A stretch of DNA of 64,000 bases from Chitinophaga pinensis (GTDB lineage: Bacteria; Bacteroidota; Bacteroidia; B-17B0; Aurantibacillaceae), in the NCBI GenBank assembly GCA_945860225.1, contig CAMAPT010000005.1, positions 79,005 to 143,004 on the forward strand. Reading direction: 5' to 3'. The position numbers and the translations under genes are program-made. Positions 36,170 to 43,880 of this stretch are shown in pieces. The notes below the pieces were generated by a model. That model saw only the letters and a program-made list of their open reading frames with translations. It searched no databases and was not told where the DNA came from. Each line of letters begins with the position of its first letter. Position 1 is the first letter of the stretch.

Positions 36170-38419
36170 TTATTTATCAATGATGATTTTATTGGTCAAT
36201 AATTGATTAGAGGTTTTAATATGTAATGTATAAACACCATTTTCTAAGTAAGACACATTCAAAGGAATTTCTGTGGTTTCTATATTTTGTGATAATACTT
36301 TTTTTCCAAATACGTCGTATATTTCTATAGAAGCAAATGCTACAGGTAATTTAATGTAAAGATACCCTTTGTTAGGATTAGGATACAGTTGAATAGATGC
36401 ATCATTGGAAGATTGGATTCCAGTACAAGCACTTACTTCGATTTCACTTGCTATGGAATTACTGCATTGATTATTGTCGGTATAAGAGTATGTTACGGTA
36501 AAAGTTCCTATCTCTGCAACTGAAGGATAAAAGGTGTCTAAATTAGTATGATTGCCGGAATAAGTTCCTCCTAAAGGCGTTCCTCCTATTAGTCCGACAC
36601 TTTGAGTATTGGAACATTGTAAATTAATTGCAGATAAATCTAATGAAACACTTGGTAAGGTATTAACTGTAACTGTAATTACGGCTTGACTTTCACAAAT
36701 ATCAGAATTAGTGCCCACAACGGTAAATGTGGTAGTTGTTGTAGGTGAAACAGTTGCGCTGGAACTTACCTCATTAGTAGACCATATATAAGTAGAAGCT
36801 CCTTCGGCAGTTAAGGTTGCCGAATTACCCCAACAAATTTTATCTGTACTAGCTGTAACCGATAAAGTTGGCATAGTGACAACTGTTAATGTGATCGTAG
36901 CTTGATTTTCACAATTATCAGAATTAGTCCCGATTACGGTATAGGTTGTAGAGCTTGTTGGAGTAACTGTCACACTTGAGTTTGCATCATTTGTAGACCA
37001 AGTGTATGTGTCAGCCCCTTCGGCTATTAACGTTGCTGAATTGCCCAAACAAATTTTATCTGTGTTAGCTGTAACTGATAAACTTGGTAAACTGTTAACG
37101 GTAACTGTAACAGTGGCTTGATTTTCACAATTATCAGAATTAGTCCCGATTACTGTATAGGTTGTAGAACTTGTAGGTGCAACTGTTACACTTGGACCTG
37201 CCTCATTGGTAGACCAAGAATAGGTTGATGCTCCTTCGGCCATTAAGATTGCTGAATTACCCCAACATATTTTATCCGTACTAGCCGTAACTGATAAAGT
37301 TGGTAAACTATTAACAGTAACCGTAACCGTTTTAAAACTTTCGCAATTAAGGGTATTAGTTGCTATAATAGTATATGTTGTAGTTAAAGAGGGAGATACT
37401 ACAATGTTTGATGTTAATTCTCCTGTACTCCAGGTATATGAAGTGGCTCCTGAACTATTTAATGTTACGGAGTTTCCTATACAGATAGACTCTGAATTAA
37501 CTGAAATAGTTGGCGTAGGATTAATGGTGACAGAAACAATACCTGTATCCACGCCGCAGGCATTGCTGGCAATTAATTTATAAATACCAGTTCTAGGATT
37601 TCGTATCGTGGCATTTTTGGTTGAACGAGAATTAAAGGTGCCACTTCCTCTCCATGAATAAGTAAATGTAGGAGAACCTAAAACCGTTGGCAATAATCTC
37701 AAGGTGTCATTTGAGCAAAGTGGAAGATTGTCAGCTATTGCAGATACGGTAGGTGAATGACAAGGTTCTATCATAGTTCCTTTAAACGTCACATCATTTA
37801 GACTAAATGTGCCGGCATTGGTTTCACTATTCCAGGCATAAAATCTAAAAGTAATTGGGCTATTATGAAAACTGTTAGTTAATGTTACAGTACTTCCACT
37901 TTGAGTAGTAGTAGATGCATCGTAATTAAAGAAAAAGATATCATTTGCTACGACTGATAAATTGGTATTAGTTGTAACAGAAGCTGGTAAATTGGAAGCA
38001 AAATTATCGATACTTGATCTGACAGTATAATTCCTAATACCTGTTGCTGATCTTTGAACGGTCAATAAAATGGAGGTGATTTCTGCAGTGTAATTAGATG
38101 TTGGTGCTAAGGTAACTTCATAATATTTGTTTGGATCTAAATTCCCTGTCATTGTGGAATAGGTATCAACTCCGGTGGTAGCACCCAAAGGCCAACGAGT
38201 GAAGCTAAAACGACCTGAATTAGTAGAATTGGCATTTGCAGTCGTTGTTCCGGCTGCACTAAATGAACCGCAACTTAGTCCAGTTACTGTTGGCGTTGTT
38301 GTTGGGTCGATAACGCCTGTGGACGGTGTAGTAGCTGCAAAAGTGTATTTAACTGAGAAAACTTGCGCCTTTACAAAAGTGCTAGCAAGAACAATTAATA
38401 AAAAAAGTTTTTTTTTCAT
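36170..38419 (-). CDS. T9SS type A secreted protein with four tandem Ig-like repeats
   Basis: 749 aa. The signal peptide ends near VKAQ (residue 19), followed by a beta-sandwich domain (about 20-215) typical of T9SS cargo and a Ser/Cys-rich Ig-like domain (220-303). Four repeats of about 72 residues follow (304-589), each running from TLSVTASTDKICWGNSA to VIGTNSDNCENQA, with two conserved Cys. The C-terminal type A sorting domain is IQLYPNPNKGYLYIKLP through ENGVYTLHI (about 676-749). Probably a surface or extracellular structural protein; no enzyme domain seen. A promoter candidate is at 38448-38480. Confidence 0.88.
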   Translation of the reverse strand: MKKKLFLLIVLASTFVKAQVFSVKYTFAATTPSTGVIDPTTTPTVTGLSCGSFSAAGTTTANANSTNSGRFSFTRWPLGATTGVDTYSTMTGNLDPNKYYEVTLAPTSNYTAEITSILLTVQRSATGIRNYTVRSSIDNFASNLPASVTTNTNLSVVANDIFFFNYDASTTTQSGSTVTLTNSFHNSPITFRFYAWNSETNAGTFSLNDVTFKGTMIEPCHSPTVSAIADNLPLCSNDTLRLLPTVLGSPTFTYSWRGSGTFNSRSTKNATIRNPRTGIYKLIASNACGVDTGIVSVTINPTPTISVNSESICIGNSVTLNSSGATSYTWSTGELTSNIVVSPSLTTTYTIIATNTLNCESFKTVTVTVNSLPTLSVTASTDKICWGNSAILMAEGASTYSWSTNEAGPSVTVAPTSSTTYTVIGTNSDNCENQATVTVTVNSLPSLSVTANTDKICLGNSATLIAEGADTYTWSTNDANSSVTVTPTSSTTYTVIGTNSDNCENQATITLTVVTMPTLSVTASTDKICWGNSATLTAEGASTYIWSTNEVSSSATVSPTTTTTFTVVGTNSDICESQAVITVTVNTLPSVSLDLSAINLQCSNTQSVGLIGGTPLGGTYSGNHTNLDTFYPSVAEIGTFTVTYSYTDNNQCSNSIASEIEVSACTGIQSSNDASIQLYPNPNKGYLYIKLPVAFASIEIYDVFGKKVLSQNIETTEIPLNVSYLENGVYTLHIKTSNQLLTNKIIIDK
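36653..37510 (-). repeat. Tandem coding repeats (four units of about 216 bp) in the T9SS protein gene
   Basis: Units are 37301-37510 (more diverged), 37085-37300, 36869-37084 and 36653-36868. The middle two share long near-identical DNA stretches, for example the segment encoding SSTTYTVIGTNSDNCENQAT. Protein-level identity and equal spacing show duplication within the gene. They are exon-like Ig modules, not a CRISPR array. Confidence 0.9.
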
Positions 38420-38447
38420 TGTGTTTAACGATAATTTAAATGAGGCT

Positions 38448-38480
38448 CAAATGTATATATTTATTTTTATGATGGGCAAA
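38448..38480 (-). promoter_or_regulatory. Promoter of the repeat-containing T9SS gene
   Basis: On the minus strand, TTTG (38477-38480) is followed after 21 bp by TACATTTG (38448-38455). The predicted start is about 20 bp before the ATG. Spacing is 1-2 bp longer than ideal. Confidence 0.5.
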
Positions 38481-38551
38481 AACACATCAAATCGCATAAC
38501 ATGCTTTACAAATCATTTGACAGTAAGGAGTAAATAAAAAACACAAAAAAG

Positions 38552-38582
38552 TTTTGTTTAATTACAGAAAACTGTAAATTAG
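38552..38582 (+). promoter_or_regulatory. Promoter candidate for the dNK-SiaB pair
   Basis: TTTTG (38552-38556), 18-bp spacer, TAAATTAG (38575-38582; one mismatch to TAnnTTTG). About 38 bp upstream of ATG 38620, and back to back with the divergent promoter at 38448. Confidence 0.4.
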
Positions 38583-38619
38583 TGCGAAATAAACAAATTA
38601 TCTTAGAAATAAAGTTTTT

Positions 38620-39237
38620 ATGCACGTAGCTATTGCCGGCAATATCGGTTCAGGAAAAACGACTTTAACATCATTGCTAGCCAAGCATTATAAATGGACT
38701 GCTCATTATGAGGATGCCGATGACAATCCATACCTGAACGACTTTTATGATGATATGCAACGTTGGTCTTTCAATTTGCAAGTTTATTTTTTGAACTCAC
38801 GTTTTAGCCAAGTTCAAGAAATTAGAAAAGGTAAGCAAAAAGTAGTTCAAGATAGAACGATCTATGAGGATGCGTATATTTTTGCTCCAAATTTGCATGC
38901 TATGGGATTGATGACCACGCGTGATTATGAAAATTATCTTTCTTTATTCAAGTTGATGGATAGCTTGGTAAAAGCACCCGATTTAATTATTTATTTGAGA
39001 GCTTCTGTACCTACATTAGTTAAGCAGATTCAAAAACGAGGAAGAGATTACGAAAACTCTATTCGTTTGGACTATTTAAAAAGATTGAATGAGCGTTATG
39101 AGGCTTGGGTTACAACGTATGATGGGGGTAAATTATTAATTGTAGATATTGATGAAATTAATTTTTCTGAAAACAAAGAAGATTTTGGAAAAGTAATTCG
39201 TTTGATTGATGCTGAAGTCAATGGTTTATTTAAATAA
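38620..39237 (+). CDS. Deoxynucleoside kinase
   Basis: 205 aa of the dNK/dCK/dGK family, which phosphorylates deoxynucleosides for salvage using ATP. P-loop GNIGSGKT (7-14) is followed by a DR/Y motif (QDRTIYEDAYIF) and the arginine-rich lid (KQIQKRGRDYENSI). YLRASVPTL is the conserved strand before the lid. Substrate preference cannot be read from these motifs. The SiaB-like gene starts 8 nt downstream. Confidence 0.93.
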   Translation: MHVAIAGNIGSGKTTLTSLLAKHYKWTAHYEDADDNPYLNDFYDDMQRWSFNLQVYFLNSRFSQVQEIRKGKQKVVQDRTIYEDAYIFAPNLHAMGLMTTRDYENYLSLFKLMDSLVKAPDLIIYLRASVPTLVKQIQKRGRDYENSIRLDYLKRLNERYEAWVTTYDGGKLLIVDIDEINFSENKEDFGKVIRLIDAEVNGLFK

Positions 39238-39245
39238 GGTATTTT

Positions 39246-39821
39246 TTGAGTGATTTCTTACATAGCGAAAAAGAATTTGTATTTCAACAGTATCAAAAAC
39301 TGTTGAATCAATACCAAAATGATGAAACTATTTTAGTGTCTCATTATGGTGAATTGTCTCAATCCGTTATTTCAAGTTTGGAGGAAAGTGTTGAGGAAAA
39401 AGTCGTTTCGATGCAGGTGTCTAAAGGCCCACTTAAAAAAATATTTTTCATTAGCGTCGAAACACTTCAAAATGTTTTAATTCACGGCGAAAAAAATAAT
39501 CAAGGCGAGCAGCACAATTTCTTTATACTAGTAAAAAATGGATCTGCTATTAATGTCATTTCGGCTAATTTAGTGGCTAATTCTTCTATACCAGCTCTTG
39601 AAAAACAAATAAGTATTATTAATTCTTTTGAGGATGAAAAAGGATTGAAATCATATTACCTAGAGCATTTGGAAAACAATACGCTTAGCGAAAAAGGTGG
39701 AGCGGGTCTTGGATTTATTACAATTGGCATGAAAAGTGGCAATAAATTAAAGGTAGATTTTCAGAAAATCAACGACCAATTTTCTTTATTCATTTTAATT
39801 TCTTCCGTTTCTTTAGGCTAA
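39246..39821 (+). CDS. SiaB-like (DUF6272) protein kinase
   Basis: 191 aa from TTG 39246; no in-frame ATG occurs before about residue 48. It has the GHKL-like layout of the SiaB family: LQNVLIHGEKNNQGE (N-box-like), FFILVKNGSAINVISAN, and KGGAGLGFITIGMKSGN (G-box). In Pseudomonas the SiaB kinase phosphorylates SiaC and is opposed by the PP2C phosphatase SiaA. No SiaC gene is seen in the window. A SpoIIE phosphatase lies 11 kb away. Stop codons overlap the convergent amidohydrolase gene by 9 bp. Confidence 0.75.
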   Translation: MSDFLHSEKEFVFQQYQKLLNQYQNDETILVSHYGELSQSVISSLEESVEEKVVSMQVSKGPLKKIFFISVETLQNVLIHGEKNNQGEQHNFFILVKNGSAINVISANLVANSSIPALEKQISIINSFEDEKGLKSYYLEHLENNTLSEKGGAGLGFITIGMKSGNKLKVDFQKINDQFSLFILISSVSLG

Positions 39822-40973
39822 TTTTTTTACCGAAAAATCACCTATTGAGCCTTCAATTAAATTAATTCCACTGTTTTTCCCTTTTTTAAGTTGACCATAC
39901 TCTTGTTCGATTCCTAAAAATTTGGCGCCATTATAAGTAGCCGATTTCAATATGCTTTCTAACGAATAGTTGGGTAGAGATTGCAGTATCAAATTAATTT
40001 CGGCAATGATAGAAAGTTGAGTATTACTTGCCAAGCTGTCTGTTCCTAAGGTTAATTCGCATAAATTAATATTAAGTAAGTTAAAATCAGGGAGTTTATT
40101 TTCAATGTACAAATTAGCATTTGGACATAAACACCAAAAAAGTTCCGAATGCCTATTTTTAATAAAACGGATATCTTGTTCGTTTGTAAAAGTGTTATGT
40201 ACTAATAGTGTTCGAACTTTCGGGTTAAAAATAGAACCGATGGATTGTAAGCTATTTTTGAAAGTTGGTTTAAAAAAATTTAATGAGATCCCAAGGATGT
40301 CATATAATTTCAAATAATCACCTGTTTTAGAATTAAAAAACTCATTTTCTGCTTCACTTTCTTGATTATGGATGCTAGTAGGTAGGTTGTAAATATTACA
40401 GTTTGTGAAAATTTTTTCAATTAAGGGTAATGAAGCACTATAAGGTGCATGCGGGGCTAACGACGCAGGAAGTTCGGAGCGTTTAAATTCTATAAGTAAT
40501 TCTTGCCCTCCTTGAAACACTGAATCAGCTCGATCTGGATTTAAACCAATAAGCTCTAAAAACGTATGATAATATAAAGACGATTGTTCTTTAACTTTGA
40601 TTGAATTTGTGTTATTACTGATGTCTCCTATAGCTACAATGCCTTGCAAGTTCATTTCTTTGTCGGCTTGTTGCATCATTTCTAATTGAAGTTCGTGAGA
40701 TGCTTGATTTCTGTACTTGATAATGTCTAATCCAAAGTTAACAATTCCAGTATGTTTAGAAATCATTCCATTTAAATGACTTAATTCTAAATGGCAATGC
40801 GAGTTAACAAAACCAGGACAAATAATACCATTAAAATATTCGATGAGATTTTTTTCAACCTCTTGGCTTGAAATTATATCACAAATAATGTTTTTTTCAT
40901 CTAAGACTAATACGGTGCCTGGAGCTAAAAATTCTTTTCCGGAAAATATTTGAGGCGAACTTATAAAACGCAT
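39813..40973 (-). CDS. Amidohydrolase (cytosine/aminodeoxyfutalosine deaminase-like)
   Basis: 386 aa from ATG 40973 (a TTG two codons upstream is possible). Metal-dependent hydrolase with PGFVNSHCHLELSH (H59, H61), SLAPHAPYSAS, LVHNTF and LGTDSLASN providing the remaining metal ligands; LCPNANLYIENKLPD is the ATZ/TRZ-family segment. Members deaminate purine- or pyrimidine-type substrates, including aminodeoxyfutalosine in one menaquinone route. No menaquinone genes are nearby to support that. Confidence 0.85.
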   Translation of the reverse strand: MRFISSPQIFSGKEFLAPGTVLVLDEKNIICDIISSQEVEKNLIEYFNGIICPGFVNSHCHLELSHLNGMISKHTGIVNFGLDIIKYRNQASHELQLEMMQQADKEMNLQGIVAIGDISNNTNSIKVKEQSSLYYHTFLELIGLNPDRADSVFQGGQELLIEFKRSELPASLAPHAPYSASLPLIEKIFTNCNIYNLPTSIHNQESEAENEFFNSKTGDYLKLYDILGISLNFFKPTFKNSLQSIGSIFNPKVRTLLVHNTFTNEQDIRFIKNRHSELFWCLCPNANLYIENKLPDFNLLNINLCELTLGTDSLASNTQLSIIAEINLILQSLPNYSLESILKSATYNGAKFLGIEQEYGQLKKGKNSGINLIEGSIGDFSVKKLA

Positions 40974-41048
40974 AACCAAATATAACTACTAATAACGACA
41001 CTTCAAGTGTATTGTTTTAGGATACATTCATTGTGGCTGATAAAATGC

Positions 41049-41065
41049 TTAACAATAGCTTAACA
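41049..41065 (+). promoter_or_regulatory. Pho-box-like direct repeat upstream of the porin gene
   Basis: TTAACA at 41049-41054 and again at 41060-41065, an 11-bp period, about 80 bp before ATG 41128. A possible -7 box (TTAATTTG, one mismatch) is at 41098-41105. The spacing is that of PhoP/PhoB tandem half-sites, and the same arrangement recurs before the PiT gene. Confidence 0.4.
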
Positions 41066-41127
41066 TTGATGCTGAGTTTATATTGAAATTAGTTTCATTA
41101 ATTTGCATTGATTAATAATTAATTAAC

Positions 41128-42363
41128 ATGAAAAACTCCTTTAATTTACTTTTTTTACTTTTTAGCTTAACATTTAGTTTAAATGCTCAAGATTCTTTAA
41201 AATTATCAAACAATCATGATACAGCCAAAGTTCCTGTTACCGTATCAAAGTCAAAATGGTTTGATAAAATTTCCATAAGAGGTTACACTCAAATCAGATA
41301 CAACAGACTTTTAGAAAGCAATCCCGATTTTAAAAGTGAGCAAGGGGATAAGTCAATCGGTAATAACGGTGGTTTTTTTATCAGACGAATGCGTTTGATA
41401 TTTTTCGGCCAATTAAATGAATATGTATATTTTTATATACAGCCTGATTTCGCCTCTTCTGCCTCTTCTAATGGGCTTCATTTTGGGCAATTACGTGATG
41501 CTTATTTTGATGTTTCTGTTGATAAAAACCGAGAATTCAGATTCAGAATCGGACAAAGTAAAGTTCCTTTTGGATTTGAAAATATGCAGTCTAGTCAAAA
41601 TAGATTACCACTTGACCGGAATGATGCTTTAAATTCAGCAGTTTCAAATGAGCGTGATTTAGGTGTATTTTTTATGTATGCACCAAAAAAAATAAGAGAA
41701 CGTTATTCTTCTCTTGTAAATGACGGTTACAAAGGATCTGGTGATTATGGTATTTTTTCGTTTGGAGCATATAATGGTCAAACAGCCAATAAGCCTGAAA
41801 ATAACAATAACTTACACGTGTGTGGAAGAGTTACTTATCCTTTTTCTATCGGAAATCAAATTATTGAACCCTCAATTCAGATGTATTCGGGAATTTATAC
41901 ATTATATAAGGATCAAATTTCATCTAAAGTAAATACATACAGCGATTTAAGTTATAAAGATGAAAGATATGCTGCTTCATTTGTTTTATATCCTAAACCC
42001 TTTGGTATTCAAGCTGAATACAATATAGGTAAAGGACCTCAGTATGATTTCACTTCGGATTCAATTCTTACAAAAGATTTGAAAGGAGGATATATTACAT
42101 TGTCTTATTTGTTTAAACACAAAAGCCAACAAATTATACCGTTTATTCGAGCTACAACTTACAACGGAGGGAAAAAACACGAGCAAGATTCTAGGTCATA
42201 CGAAGTAAATGAAATTGAAGGGGGTGTTGAATATCAGTTTAATAAACATTTTGAATTGACAGCTACTTGGCTTTATTCTGAAAAAACGACATCAGATAAA
42301 GCAAAAGAAAATAATTTCCAAATAGGAAGTATGTTACGATTACAAGCACAATTGAATTTCTAA
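41128..42363 (+). CDS. Phosphate-selective porin (OprO/OprP-like)
   Basis: 411 aa outer-membrane beta-barrel. Signal peptide (MKNSFNLLFLLFSLTFSLNAQ) then SIRGYTQIRYNRLL, RRMRLIFFGQLNEYVYFYIQPDFA and FRFRIGQSKVPFGFEN, the hallmark start of the OprP family, followed by alternating strands to a terminal LRLQAQLNF ending in Phe. It is expected to pass phosphate or polyphosphate to the periplasm. The PiT gene is 66 bp downstream, which strongly supports phosphate uptake. Regulation by phosphate is inferred from the repeats upstream. Confidence 0.88.
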   Translation: MKNSFNLLFLLFSLTFSLNAQDSLKLSNNHDTAKVPVTVSKSKWFDKISIRGYTQIRYNRLLESNPDFKSEQGDKSIGNNGGFFIRRMRLIFFGQLNEYVYFYIQPDFASSASSNGLHFGQLRDAYFDVSVDKNREFRFRIGQSKVPFGFENMQSSQNRLPLDRNDALNSAVSNERDLGVFFMYAPKKIRERYSSLVNDGYKGSGDYGIFSFGAYNGQTANKPENNNNLHVCGRVTYPFSIGNQIIEPSIQMYSGIYTLYKDQISSKVNTYSDLSYKDERYAASFVLYPKPFGIQAEYNIGKGPQYDFTSDSILTKDLKGGYITLSYLFKHKSQQIIPFIRATTYNGGKKHEQDSRSYEVNEIEGGVEYQFNKHFELTATWLYSEKTTSDKAKENNFQIGSMLRLQAQLNF

Positions 42364-42369
42364 ATGCAT

Positions 42370-42386
42370 TTAACGTTAATTTAACA
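42370..42386 (+). promoter_or_regulatory. Pho-box-like direct repeat upstream of the PiT gene
   Basis: TTAACG (42370-42375) and TTAACA (42381-42386) with an 11-bp period, with a further TTATCA at 42391-42396. A possible -7 box TATTTTTA is at 42407-42414, which would place the repeats around -43. Confidence 0.4.
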
Positions 42387-42429
42387 TACATTATCATTTT
42401 AACTGATATTTTTACAAAAATTAAAAATT

Positions 42430-43824
42430 ATGGCAACTTCATTAATCATCTTTTTGGTACTGTGCATTGTTTTAGCCTGTACCTTCGAATTCGTAAATGG
42501 TTTTCACGATACGGCTAATGCTGTGGCTACTGTTATTTATACAAATTCTATGAAGCCTACTGTGGCTGTGGTTTATAGTGGTATTCTTAATTTTATAGGA
42601 GTTTTAACAGGTGGTATTGCTGTGGCAATGGGAATTGTGAATTTATTACCGATGGAAGTATTGGTAGACAGCAATGTATATCACGGTATCGCCATGATAT
42701 TGGCCTTATTATTATCAGCCATTATTTGGAATTTAGGAACTTGGTATTTCGGATTACCAGCCTCTAGTTCTCATACTTTGATAGGATCTATTTTAGGTAT
42801 TGGTTTGTCATTTTATTTCTTGCCGGATAGTATAGGCGGCGGAGCTGTTAATTGGGACAAGGCTAAAGATACAGGTATGGCTTTATTAATTTCACCATTA
42901 GCTGGTTTTTCAGTAGCTATTGCTATGATGTTTTTATTTAAACGTTTGGTTAAAAATGAGTTTATCTATAAAGAACCTATTCCCGGAAAAATGCCTCCTA
43001 TTTGGGTTCGCATGTTATTGTGGTTAACGTGTGGTTTGGTAAGTTTTTTTCACGGACAAAATGATGGACAAAAAGGAGTTGGATTAGTGATGATGATTTT
43101 AATTGCTATTTTACCAGGCTATTTTTCCTTAGATGGGAATGTTAACTTACAAAGCATTAATGCCAACGTAAATACCATAGAAGTTATGATGTCAAAAGCA
43201 GATACAACCATTTTATCCGGAAAGGAATTAAAACTTTATAGAGATTTATTTAAACATGGAGCACATTTTTCAGGTGAAATAACCGGAAAAACGAGATCAG
43301 AAGAAATAGCTATGGGAAGCCGTTTTGATTTAAGAAAAGATATTGTTAAAATCACAAAAGGCGCAGAAAAAATAATCACTGGAGGGAACTTATCATTATC
43401 CGCTAAAGAAATTCAAAGTTTAAAAGGAGAAATTAAATCGGCCAAAAAATTAGTTGAATACGCACCATCTTGGGTAATTATGATGATTTCTGTTTCATTG
43501 GGTTTAGGAACAATGATTGGATGGAAACGTATTGTAAAAACAATTGGAGAGAAAATAGGGAAACAACACATGAGTTATGCGCAAGGAGCATCTGCCGAAA
43601 TAGTTGCATCCATGGGCATAGGTGTAGCCACGGCTTACGGAGTACCAGTTAGTACTACTCACATGTTAAGTTCAGGTATTATGGGTAGTATGGTAGCTAA
43701 AAAAGGACTTAAAAATTTGCAACGTAATACGATAGTTAATATTGTTTTAGCTTGGGTACTGACTTTACCTGTTACTATTGTTTTATCGGGTGCTTTATTC
43801 TTATTGTTTAGAGCAATTTTATAA
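42430..43824 (+). CDS. pit: Low-affinity inorganic phosphate transporter (PiT family)
   Basis: 464 aa with about ten membrane helices in two homologous halves. The duplicated signature is FEFVNGFHDTANAVATVIYTNSM (start) and SFFHGQNDGQKGVGLVMM in the first half, with GVPVSTTHMLSSGIMGSM and the earlier GLPASSSHTLIGSI as the paired Ser/Thr-His motifs. Symports phosphate (often as metal phosphate) with H+ or Na+. The cytoplasmic loop of about 100 residues (255-345) is larger than in typical PitA. Downstream of the porin; a terminator follows. Confidence 0.93.
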   Translation: MATSLIIFLVLCIVLACTFEFVNGFHDTANAVATVIYTNSMKPTVAVVYSGILNFIGVLTGGIAVAMGIVNLLPMEVLVDSNVYHGIAMILALLLSAIIWNLGTWYFGLPASSSHTLIGSILGIGLSFYFLPDSIGGGAVNWDKAKDTGMALLISPLAGFSVAIAMMFLFKRLVKNEFIYKEPIPGKMPPIWVRMLLWLTCGLVSFFHGQNDGQKGVGLVMMILIAILPGYFSLDGNVNLQSINANVNTIEVMMSKADTTILSGKELKLYRDLFKHGAHFSGEITGKTRSEEIAMGSRFDLRKDIVKITKGAEKIITGGNLSLSAKEIQSLKGEIKSAKKLVEYAPSWVIMMISVSLGLGTMIGWKRIVKTIGEKIGKQHMSYAQGASAEIVASMGIGVATAYGVPVSTTHMLSSGIMGSMVAKKGLKNLQRNTIVNIVLAWVLTLPVTIVLSGALFLLFRAIL

Positions 43825-43850
43825 ACTAAAACGTCTTGCTATTTAACTGT

Positions 43851-43880
43851 AAAAAAGCTGTCTTTATAGACAGCTTTTTT
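43851..43880. terminator. Bidirectional terminator between pit and the OmpA-family gene
   Basis: AAAAAAGCTGTCT and AGACAGCTTTTTT form a 13-bp perfect stem with a 4-nt loop; A and T tracts allow use from both sides. Confidence 0.9.

Noticed and set aside
36653..37510. Regularly spaced repeats as a CRISPR array
   Set aside because: The units are 216 bp, in frame within a T9SS protein gene, and conserved at protein level. There are no short repeats with unique spacers and no cas genes.
38175..38537. 120-codon open frame opposite the repeat-containing T9SS gene
   Set aside because: It mirrors the signal peptide and first domain of the minus-strand gene and extends into its promoter. No coding evidence of its own.
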